Shown here piece after piece: positions 9,260-18,674 of a stretch of 64,000 bases of DNA (position 1 is its first letter; the number at the start of each line of letters is the position of its first letter). The translations under genes and the position numbers were made by a program. The notes below the pieces were generated by a model, which did no database searches, was not told the origin of the DNA, and saw only the letters and a list, made by a program, of their open reading frames with translations. Location of the stretch: assembly GCA_022376515.1 (NCBI GenBank), contig WTXI01000077.1:1-64000 (forward strand). Reading direction: 5' to 3'. Source of the stretch: Lactifluus volemus. Its lineage: Eukaryota > Basidiomycota > Agaricomycetes > Russulales > Russulaceae.

Positions 9260-11089
9260 ATGTCCCTCGGACAAAAATTGTTTTGGACGGCGTCTCGCAA
9301 CGCACGGGTAGTTGCCTCTCAAGTACAGTGAATTCTAGTTTGTTTTTTCCGACCCGCCAGCACAGTTTATTCAACATCCAACCTCCGCTCAACAGAACAC
9401 GGTCAGTAGCGACCAATCCGACTCTCGACTTTGGACATCGTCATGTCTCCAAAGGCTTAAACCGCCTCACGGAAGATGTGATTGAGAAAGCACAGGGTTC
9501 GTGGGTCACGATGCGTAGTGGGCGAACATTGCTCGATTTTACATGCGGCATCGGTGTTACGAACTTGGGTGCGTCCAGAGAGAACCTTTTTTTTTCTCGG
9601 TTGTCTGACGGGACACCATAACTTTAGGACATTGTCATCCTAAAGTGAGCAAAGCTGCGGCGGATCAATGTCACAATCTCGTTCATGGACAGGTAAATAC
9701 TATCCCTCCCTCCCTCATCGTCGTTTCTTGGCGACCCTAAACCCAGGACAGTGCAGTATCGCATTCCACGACCCATATCTTGGCCTCATTGAACGCCTGC
9801 TCCCCATCATGCCGCATCCTTCACTCGACTCGTTCTTTTTCACAAATTCCGGTTCCGAAGCGATCGAGGCTGCCCTCAAGATGGTGCGTGGCATCACGCG
9901 TAAGCAAAACATAATCACGATGCAGGGTGCGTACCACGGGCGCACCTTCGGCGCGATGGCAATCACGAAGAGCAAAACAATATACGCCGACGGGTCCTCG
10001 CCATTGATGGCAAGCTATCTCTCCCCCTCTTCGTGACCGATGTCTTACTACGTGGATGTGTGGCTGGCTACCAGCCAGGCGTGTTAACAGCGCCGTTCCC
10101 TTATTGGCACCACTTTAATACCACACCGGGCGCAGACGACTCTGAGCTCGTGCGCGCGTCGCTGTATCAGCTTGAGCTGGTGCTCTCCCAGCAGAGTGCG
10201 CCGACGGATACCTCAGCCATCATCATCGAGCCCGTTCTCGGTGAGGGCGGGTACGTCCCCGCTCCACCGGCTTTCTTGCAAGGGCTTCGCCACATCTGCG
10301 ACAAATATGGTTTGCTTCTCATCATCGATGAGGTGCAGTGTGGGTTTGGAAGGACAGGACGTATGTTTAATATCGAGTACAGTGGGGTGAGACCGGATAT
10401 CATGGTCTGTGCTAAGGTGTGTTCCCTATTATTCTTGTTGGGTCATTTACAGAGCGTCTGTGCTAGGGCCTGGCCAATGGCTTCCCACTCAGCGCGGTCA
10501 TCAGTCGGAAGGAGTTGATGGATCAAGTCAAGCCAGGAACGATGGTGAGGTTACAACTCTGTCAAGCTAGCCTCGTGACTAAAGTTGAGATGTAGGGAGG
10601 AACGTACGCCGGAAATGCCGTGTCATGCGCTGCAGCCATCGCGGTTGTAGATGCGTTTGAAGAGGAGAAGATACTCGAAAATGTTAATGCTCGGTGTGTC
10701 CCATCATGCCGTTGTTCTGATTGCCTGTGCTGAATGGTTGGCTCCCCTTGCGTAGCTCTGCAGAGCTCTTCAAAGCGCTCAGGGAACTGAGGGCCAACCC
10801 CATTATAGGACCGCACATCCTCGACGTGCGAGGACAAGGGTTGATGGTCGCCGTCGAATTCGCATCTCCCTCGCACTCGACATTCGATCCTGCAGTTAAA
10901 AAGGACGCTCCCCCGAACCTGGCGGCCAAAGTGTCGAAGCGGTGCCTCGAAAAGGGCATGCTTTTACTTACGACATCAGTTTACGAGACGGTTCGGTTCA
11001 TCCCAGCCCTGAATATCTCGGCGGAGGAACTCGCAAAGGGTATCAACATCTTCAAGGAGGCAGTTCAGGAGGTCATCCGAGGAGTGTAA
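9260..11089 (+). CDS. Class III PLP-dependent aminotransferase, 4-aminobutyrate aminotransferase-like (481 aa, eight exons)
   Basis: Exons are 9260-9322, 9361-9568, 9628-9692, 9752-10009, 10075-10416, 10467-10544, 10596-10693 and 10756-11089, in frame throughout. The product should move an amino group from an omega-amino acid such as 4-aminobutyrate to a keto acid. The N-terminus (MSLGQKLFWTASRNARVVAS) is basic and hydroxylated, like a mitochondrial presequence. Family marks are TNSGSEAIEAALKM, GAYHGRTFGAMA, IIDEVQCGFGRTG (the PLP-ring aspartate) and Schiff-base lysine K312 in VCAKGLANG, which lies exactly at the exon 5/6 border. Two introns are unusual: 9323-9360 is only 38 nt, and 10010-10074 uses a GC donor (GCAAGC...CCAG). 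An acetylornithine-type substrate cannot be excluded. No break is visible. Confidence 0.88.
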
Positions 11090-11974
11090 ATGTACCGCCA
11101 GGGGCAATAGCCAGAGTAGTTCAAAGCTATCGTCTGGCACCAAGGGCTGCTGACTGTGACCTTTTCAGGGTCAGGCGGTCACCCTTACCTGCCACTGTAA
11201 ACTTAGAAAACCCTGAGTTCTGTTGAGTTGTCCAAGTGACGAACCTCAACTCAGGCACACCCAATATTACTTACCGAACCCTTCCTCCCATTTCCTCTCG
11301 CGCTGTATCTAGTCGTCCGATTGCCTGTTCTTGCGTTGTTATTGAGATCCTTGTATGACTAGTATCCGTCCTAGGACAGGTGGCTACAAATTCATATGTT
11401 GAAACCTTTTGGTGGATAACGAGGGAAAGCTCTTTGTATCGCATACATCTTCAAAGCCTCAAGTTATTCTCCCCGTAGTTGCCAGTCTCCATACAGTAAT
11501 GCCATGCACTCGGACCTCACCGTACGTAAATGGTCCGGGTGCCTATTGTCTTGACGATCCATCGTCAGATTGTCAGTCCCATTCAATTTGTCACGTGACA
11601 GGGGTCAACATGTGGACTAAAGATGGACCGGTCCAATGGTACTGATGCGAGAATTTCCCCAAAACAGTCAGATGCGACCGCGAGGTCAAAATAGACGCAG
11701 AGATACACAATACAGTACTGTAGCTTGGGAGGGAAGATCATTATCGCGCTCAATGGCCGATGCCCGACTTGACATGTTCTACGCACTGCAATTAATCAAT
11801 GTCCACTGAGACCGAGTGCAGTTATAGCGCTTGTTATCGCGGCGATTTCACACGAACACGAGACTAGAATTTTAGGCATCCGCAGCCACACTTAATGGGC
11901 GTGTTTCCGGGATGTCAATGTCAGCTGGTGGCGGCTAGGGCCTCCAATTCATCCCCTTTGTCCTTCCCAGCGAT
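11090..11974. other. Intergenic between aminotransferase and RING genes
   Basis: No coding frame is supported. A GTCACGTGAC palindrome containing an E-box-type CACGTG lies near 11592 and could be a bHLH binding site; there is no further evidence. Confidence 0.4.
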
Positions 11975-14245
11975 ATGATTCCCCTTACCTTCACTCTACC
12001 CATTTCTATCGTCTGCTTTGTTTCTGCCTTCTTACCAGTTCGCGCATACATACCTGCTATCCCAACCAACAATACCACCACCGCTATCGCCGACGGACTG
12101 AATGTCACCGATACCTCGCGGGTTTTTCTCCAGTGGTTTAGCAATCTTGGGTGAGTCGATCGTGCCCTTCTTGCGTGGCTGAATACGGCTTTCCCCCTTC
12201 CTTTACGTTGGATGCCACACAAACGAACGATGTTGGCACGTCAAGTGCCTCGCGGGGAAAGCCCCTCTAGGCCCGACCGTGCGAAGGCGATAGACTCGCT
12301 ACATCACCCGGTCACCGGGTCACCCATGGAGATAAAAGCGTATTCTCCCATCGGCTTGCATATCACACGCGTTCTCCTCGTTTTTTTCTTGTAACCTCTC
12401 CACTCTTTTGTTGTCCTTCTTTTTCCCATGTATCCCCCTTCTAAATCAATGGATTCTTTTTTTCACACCTAGCTCACCCGGCGTGGACCAGCAAACGGTA
12501 TCATACCAACTTGTCGGATTAAACACTAGTGGGATTAACAAGGTGTGCCCCGCGGTTCGTTTAACCTTTCCTCTTTTCTACGGCTTAACTGTGCGGGGGA
12601 CTCGGAAAGGGCGCCCTCGTGCGTTTCTCGGAAGAATATGTGACGAATTCGACGAATGATATGAGTGAGTTGATTAGTTATTAAGTTATCTTGTGATAGG
12701 CCCTTCAGGCCTTAGGGCCCAGCCGTAGTCACCTAATCAATCCACCGCAGCAACTACCTCTTGGATAGCACTCGTCTCATGTGACGCCAACACAACACAT
12801 TCATCAGACTCAGTCGACATTTTCACGCTTGCCAACCAAAGGGGTGCAGTTGGAGCTGTGGCTATTTTTCCTTCTTTTTCAAGATTGGATGGGTATTCAT
12901 CCTAATTCGTTCCAGCTCCTCTACTCGGAATGGTCAAGCGCATGCATCATAAACTCCGAATACAAGGATCCCACTACTTTCATACAACTAATGGACATAT
13001 TCTCTACCCAGTCTCTGGCATCGGCCCGAGTTATTCTCGGCAGATTTGATACCATCAATAATAGTGTATACGGTAACTATAATGCTGCAATTCTCAACGC
13101 CTCTCGGTCTGCCCTCGATCAAACCATCGCTGCTGGCTACCCCACGTCCCCGGGATATCTATTGGCAACCCTCGACGCATACAATGCTTCAGGTCCTCTC
13201 AATGTCGCTCTCAATCAAAGTATGGGTCCTCTAACCACGGGCACTGGCACTACGGGGAGTCCCAAGACTACCCTCGCGATGTACATCCATGCATTATTAC
13301 GCTCAACCACCAGGTACTCACGCATAACGTGCAGGGTTATTCTTTATGCCATTACTGGTTGCATTGCGGGCCTGTTTGCTGTCGTTATCATCACCGGTGT
13401 AGGCATCTAAGGGTCTCGTATTGGCAGCAGGCACTAATACACAGCCTAGGTCATCCGTGCCATACGGCACCCCGAGCGCTATCGCGTCGACGCTGGCGCT
13501 GGAGACCTTGGCGGACCAGGTCGCGGGGGCGTGCTCACGCGGGCGATCCTCGACACGTTTCCGCTCATCAAGTTTGGAACGCGACGTGACGAGGCAGACC
13601 AAGCGAAGGATCTCGAGGCCCATCGAAATCCGGAGGCATCTGGGTCCGAGACGCGGGATGTCCAAAACGATGCCCCTTCGAGTGCGGACATGGAGCCCCC
13701 ACGCGCAATAACAATGGATGCAAGCACAGACGCGGATGAGCTTACTGAGCTGCAACGTGACCGCGACGATCTAACGGATCTCCCACCTGCACGCCCACGA
13801 GCCGGACCCTCGTCTTCTTCCTCATTCGCGCCGGCAGATCCGGATCCGCTACCCGAGTCGATCGGCCGCGAGACGTGCCCGATTTGCATCGTCGATTTCG
13901 AGGACGGCGATGATGTGCGCGTGCTGCCGTGCGAAGGCAAACACGTCTTTCACCAAGCTTGCGTCGACCCTTGGCTGCTAGAGCTGTCCAGCTCGTGTCC
14001 GATCTGTCGGCATGGTAAGTAAAACATAAACACGAACTCCGAAGGGTCTGTTGATTTATTTATTATTATTTGTAGATTTCCAAGCGCTGGAGGCTTTACT
14101 GGCAGGAGGAGAGCCTACAGAGCGGCGCGCCTCGCAACAACCACGCTTCTCGCGATACTTGCGCTTTGCACGACGCAGGCACAGACACCGAATGGAGGAC
14201 GAAGACCCAACAGATCCTTCGCACCCGCTGGCTCCCATCCAATAG
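11975..14245 (+). CDS. PA-TM-RING E3 ubiquitin ligase (RNF13-like, 523 aa, eight exons)
   Basis: Exons are 11975-12150, 12473-12542, 12610-12664, 12751-12857, 12916-13280, 13335-13398, 13450-14014 and 14076-14245, all phase-consistent. The start is the first ATG, giving a signal peptide ([17 protein letters not shown]). A protease-associated lumenal domain follows ([24 protein letters not shown]), then one membrane span at about residues 257-280 ([20 protein letters not shown]). The cytosolic part ends with a RING-H2 at about residues 421-466 (CPIC, C-x3-H-x2-H-x2-C, CPIC). Proteins of this build sit in endosomal or vacuolar membranes and ubiquitinate sorted cargo. The region between span and RING is acidic and disordered. 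Intron 1 (322 nt) is several times longer than the other six; a further small exon inside it cannot be excluded, although the join without one reads smoothly. Confidence 0.85.
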
Positions 14246-14443
14246 GCCCAGGGACCAAAAATTCATTTCTTTTTCTCGTATAGTAGAGTTCTATTTTTTT
14301 TTGTGTTCTCGATGTGCATTGGATTGTGTCCTTTTCTTTTCTTTTTCACGTCTTGGCAGGTTTGCTTCCTTACACGCATTTTTTTTTTACAATTAGGCAT
14401 CTAACGTCTGTAACTGTAATCACTAGCACGAAACAAAAACGTG

Positions 14444-14705
14444 GAAAAATAGGGTTGACACGTCATCATCTTATCCATAGAGATTATCCCCACAAATCGT
14501 AGGATGTGACCTTCCGGAATTCCAGATGTTGTTATATCTCTCTCCACTTGAGACGCAATCGGCGTGAGGACCTAACTCTTTTGTCCTCCAACTATTAGTA
14601 ATTCCAGAATTCGCTCTACTGTTTTACGGGATGGGTAGAGGTTTCCTATCATCCACCTATTACTGTGATCTTCAAGTCCACGGTAGTCTTGTACTAGCCA
14701 TATCC
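14444..14705. repeat. Dispersed repeat R1, copy 1
   Basis: This segment matches 21832-22040 in the same orientation, with many identical blocks: GTAGGATGTGACCTTCCGGA, TTGTTATATCTC, GGGATGGGTAGAGG and CACGGTAGTCTT. Copy 1 carries about 40 bp near 14455-14497 that copy 2 lacks. No ORF or terminal inverted repeat is visible, so it may be a MITE, a solo LTR fragment or a SINE-like element. Confidence 0.75.
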
Positions 14706-16017
14706 CAGAAATTTCAGTTTGTTTCTTGTCGGTTTGAATTCGCCCAATCACGTCCATATATCACTAATCGTACGTATACCACGCTCGGGACTAGGATCTA
14801 CCCGGGACTCCCAGACGCAAGCTTCAAAGTTGGCGATAATAAGTTCTGTTCGAGCCTGCCCCCCAAAATGGACGCACTCAGCTGCATTTGCTTTAGCCAT
14901 GAAGCGTGAGGCACGGCGCTTCAGGGGTATGGGAGACTCGGAGTAAGAGCCCCGATCCAGTTCTCTTAAATCTTGCCGATCTACTTCCTCCCCCGGTGAA
15001 TGATGCCGCAACTGCCCCTTTTGCGGTGGCGAACCGGGTTTCTCGGTTTCAAGTTGTGGACTCACCAGAAACTTCTGCGTGTGTGCGCCCAACCCAAATG
15101 CTGCTGCATCTTCCCCGCAAGATCTGATTCGCACTGGCAACTTTTCTGTTAAGTACTAGTACTAGTACTCACTCGTGTACTAGTGCCTCTATCCCTTCGT
15201 CTCGCTGATTTCTTTCATATGCTATGCAGAGGCCTAAACTATTTGTTTTCCGGTCCTCGCTATTTTGCGGCGGAGGCATCGGGTCCAGAACTCCGAGTCG
15301 ATCGTGTCTGTTTGTGAGGTCGGGGTTACAGTACCCAGCATCTCGACTTGCTAGAGCGAGGCGCCACAAATGTTCGGATTTCACCAAGGATTTTTACTGG
15401 CATGATCGATGCAATTGATCATTGATTCCTCGCTATAATAGTAAGAAGTGGGGGCCTACTGCGGGAAGTCCTAACCTGAGTACATTCATTGCTCGAGTCC
15501 ACACTTTCGTGTGTGTATACATTGGCCCAGCAGGAGGAGGATGACCACAACTTCTGGGCAGGGTCTGGTGGGTATTTGTGGGTATATACAAGAATGATGA
15601 GGATGTTGAGGAGGCAGAGATGCAACTGATTTGGTGTATCGTTAGCACTGTTCAGTTATAAATATCACCTCATTGGCTCTTGCGCGCTTGTGGGTTTGTT
15701 TTGTCTTGTATGCACTAGCTCGTGACAAGACGTGACAAGAAAATTATACAGTAGAGCATCAAGCCAGTCTTCCCAATAGCTTGTATGGCACGACACGCCT
15801 GTCATCGAACAAACCTCGATCTCTACCGTGGTCCCGGGAAATCTTGACATTATCAAGGGCCTGGCAGTGTCGCGCCTTTGAAAACGTCAAGATCGGCAAG
15901 CGGGCCTTCGAACACATCAAGACCTCGCCCATGCCCGTCGTCGTCGCCGTTGTCACTGTTGTTGTCGACGTTGTCATCCCGATCCGAGTCATCACCATTA
16001 TCATTGTCGTTATTATC
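14706..16017. other. Intergenic, no gene supported
   Basis: Short open frames occur on both strands, but none shows domain content or coherent splicing. A short ACTAGT direct repeat (ACTAGTACTAGTACT) lies near 15155-15169. Confidence 0.4.
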
Positions 16018-16049
16018 TGACGGAAGATAATGGCGATGACGATAATGGT
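15994..16049. repeat. Imperfect palindrome in GAT-rich DNA
   Basis: Two 25-nt arms (15994-16018 and 16025-16049) can pair at 20 positions around a 6-nt loop. The left arm is rich in ATT/GTC and the right arm in AAT/GAC, so both strands encode Asp/Asn-rich sequence on either side of the centre. Confidence 0.7.
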
Positions 16050-16340
16050 GACGACGGTGATGGCGACAACGGCGGCAGGAACGGAGGCAAGGATGGTGGC
16101 GATGGCAACTCCAGGCCTGTCGACGCTGAGGTCGACTTGAACGATGTGGGGGCTTCTGAGGTGGTCAATTTCTGGGCGATACAGGTGCGTCGCCTCTCTG
16201 CTCTTTTTACCGTTTCTTGACATGTATTCTAGACCCCCCCCCTTCGCAGACGCCAGGACAAGGTACCGCTGTATCTCGACTCGGATAGTGATTCGGAAGC
16301 ATTCGAGCTATCTGCCCTAGCTTCTCCTGCCACAAGCTAA
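16018..16340 (+). pseudogene. Possible 3' end of an uncharacterised acidic protein gene
   Basis: From 16023 one frame reads as a run of D, N and G residues, then a normal-looking segment (DAEVDLNDVGASEVVNFWAI). It joins over a 48-nt intron (16185-16232, GTGCGT...CTAG) to a second segment ending in stop at 16340 that contains DSDSDSEAFEL. The 5' end is not recognisable; the frame runs into the palindrome at 15994-16049. It is either a gene tail or low-complexity sequence. Confidence 0.25.
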
Positions 16341-16596
16341 CCGACTTTTGCTCATCTCTTCAAGCCCTGTCTGGCATATGATCCGTGTCTTCACGCTCCG
16401 GTTTTGTGTCCGATTTCCGCGCACCTTTTGCTCATGTGTTGCACAGACGATCATCCCACGATATTCAACTCTCACAACTCATATTCATGATCAGTTCGCT
16501 CCACCAATCATGGCCTCCAATTTTCAGGTCTGCCCGAGATATGATATTTATCAAATTCATATTTTCTGAGATCGTAATCCCTGCGTGTGTACTTCG

Positions 16597-16691
16597 CCGT
16601 GCGGGCGTCATTCTAGAAATGATGTCATCTCACTCCAACTGCCAATGTCCAGCCTGCTGAACATCTTCCTGAGTTCGCTCTGATCTGTGTT
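16597..16691. repeat. Dispersed repeat R2, copy 1
   Basis: It matches 21622-21725 in the same orientation, sharing blocks such as GAAATGATGTC, TCTCACTC and TTCCTGAGTTCGCTCTGATCT. Copy 2 has a small internal duplication (TCAATATTGTCAATGTCC). Confidence 0.7.
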
Positions 16692-16783
16692 TTAACAGTA
16701 TCTGTCGTGTCGTTAGCCCGCCAACGCTAGTACTTTGTACAGAGCCAAACTTGGGAATGCATAACCAATTGAGAATTTCCTCT

Positions 16784-17229
16784 AGTTTGGAACGGCAACC
16801 ACTTTCTGATACCAGATCGCCGTTGACGTGTCATAATATACGGCAATGAGCTCCAACCTGACTTGGCAAACAGATCACGAAGATAGGCCATTGAGTGCTC
16901 ATGAAACCCATTATCTTCCATGCGCGCAACCGTTAGTTACTTGCCACGGTGACCAAGCGCGCATTTTTCTTGCCATGAGGTCTGTGTTGTATGCCATAGA
17001 GCCTGCGCGGAACAGGCGTGGGATAGGCTGATCGACAACGATATGTGTGTTAGGTCCGGCGGCCGCGCGCAGATGTTTCAGTATCGTGAGACAATATTTA
17101 TCAACCCAGTCCTGCAATATCATCCGCAGGAGGTAAGTTACACCGAAACCTCTTCCTTCTGGGCAGCCTGCGGTTCAAAAAAATCTTGGACTTAAAAAGC
17201 CCAAAGTCAATCCTCGTTTCTGGGAAAGC
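16784..17229 (-). pseudogene. O-methyltransferase gene fragment (last three exons), duplicated from the locus at 35.6 kb
   Basis: The segment matches 35619-36150 on the minus strand, including the two introns and the stop-codon context, so it arose by DNA duplication and not through mRNA. Readable pieces are DKYCLTILKHLRAAAGP, GSMAYNTDLM and LRDLFAKSGW. About 75 bp present in the intact copy (around 35861-35936) are missing here. The catalytic and SAM-binding exons are absent, so it has no function as an enzyme. Its right edge at 17229 abuts an Arp2 pseudogene. Confidence 0.8.
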
Positions 17230-18032
17230 GGCCGCGCTGCGCAACTACCTGCAAGTCACGCGGCCGATGGAACATGGCATGGTTTGCAACTGAAGGATAT
17301 GAAGTACATTTGGGACTACACTTTCTTCGAGAAACTCCGCGTCGATCCCGCGGGGCGCGAGGTCCTCCTCACCGAGCCACCGATGAACCCGAGAGCGAAC
17401 AGGCAGCGCATGCCAGTGTGTCAGGTTATGTTTGAGGAGTATGGTTTCTTCCCGTCCTCGCCATTCCTACCTCGGCTGCGTCACCAATGTGCATGTGTAA
17501 TGGGCTATTCGTCGGAATCATTTTCCGCTGCTGCTACCTTGCTTTCGGCAGAGGCTGTCATGCAGTGGAGATACCTACTGGGAGGAGGGCTCGCAAAAGA
17601 AAGGAGAGCAGCCCCGATATGTTGAGGGGTCAACTTTTGTAGGCCTTGACGACCGTCGTTGTGGTCGACTCTGGCGACGGCGTGACGCATATTCCGGCTT
17701 TGCGCTTCCAGTGTACAACCACATCGTGCTCTCCGGCGGATCGAGCATGTAGTACCCCGGCTTCCCTAGCCGCCTCGAAAAAAGAAATGAAGCAACTATA
17801 CCTCACGCGCGTGCTATTGCGACCCTTGTCTGAATGTACGTCCAGCCCTTGTCTCCCGTCATCGTCACCCTCTCTGTTCTCCCCCCTTCTTTTTCATATG
17901 GCACTGACGTGGCGCTGCCCGTTCTTTTTTTCTTTTCACAAATTCAAGATTCGTGTCGAGGACCCAACCGCGCAAGGCCACATGGTACTCCTTGGGTGTG
18001 CCGTTTTGGCGGACGTTATGAAGGCATGAGAA
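17230..18032 (+). pseudogene. Arp2 (actin-related protein 2) pseudogene, internally deleted
   Basis: Pieces of Arp2, the nucleating subunit of the Arp2/3 actin complex, appear in order: [14 protein letters not shown] (17237-17278), the next block in a shifted frame ([23 protein letters not shown], 17296-17400), [10 protein letters not shown] (about 17420-17450), VVVDSGDGVTHI (about 17658-17695), HIVLSGGSSM followed by an in-frame TAG (about 17720-17750), EMKQLYLTRVLL (about 17788-17823) and, after an intron-like gap, FKIRVEDP...GCAVLADVMK (17943-18026). The roughly 150 residues between the VTHI and HIVLSGG blocks are missing. A retained intron shows that it is not a processed copy. With deletion, stop and frame change it is clearly dead. 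Confidence 0.85.
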
Positions 18033-18062
18033 GCGTTTCGGATATCAAGAGAGGTGCGGTGT

Positions 18063-18674
18063 GAGCAGGGCGTGCGCTCCTTGGATAAATTGGCACATGG
18101 CGAAAGTTGAGCAGCTATGTAGACCGTAGACGGGATGGATGTACCTGCATCATTTCTAAGAAACGCCATTTTCAGAGTTACGAGACAACACGGCTCCCCC
18201 ATCCGGCAAGCTGTGTCTATTCGTGGAAACAACCAGCTCGAAAAATTGTCAGTGGTATTATTGTTAATACAATCGCGCTAAACGCCACCTGCACGGCGAT
18301 TCTATATTCAACGCAAACTCTGAGCAATTGTCTACATATGAATATCGCAGGCAGAGGGAAAGCATAAATCAAGAAAGAAGAATTGTACTAAAAAGAACTG
18401 GTACGAGAGTAACACTGGCACTGGGAGACGTGCCGTGTGAGAGAAACATAGAGTTGAACTAGTGAGAAGTAGTTGTGAGTCAAGCCAGCAGTGGTAGAGC
18501 CGCGTATGGATCATCATACGAAACGTAATACAAGACTTAAATACGCCTCGAGTTTTCATCATCTGCAGTCACACTTCAGCCTTGACACGGCTCAGAGACA
18601 AAACAGCTTACCAATATCCAAATACATTCACGACGATGTATGAAGGTGTCCCACTAGGAGAGTAGATGTCCTTT
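18063..18674. other. Intergenic, downstream of DUF6535 gene
   Basis: No gene is seen. This is the 3' flank of the minus-strand DUF6535 gene and probably holds its 3' UTR. Confidence 0.4.

Noticed and set aside
13479..13940. Antisense ORF within the RING gene
   Set aside because: Lies wholly opposite a well-supported exon; no independent evidence.
15759..16223. 154-codon minus-strand open frame rich in I, V and T
   Set aside because: Its hydrophobic composition is simply the complement of the GAT/GAC low-complexity tract.
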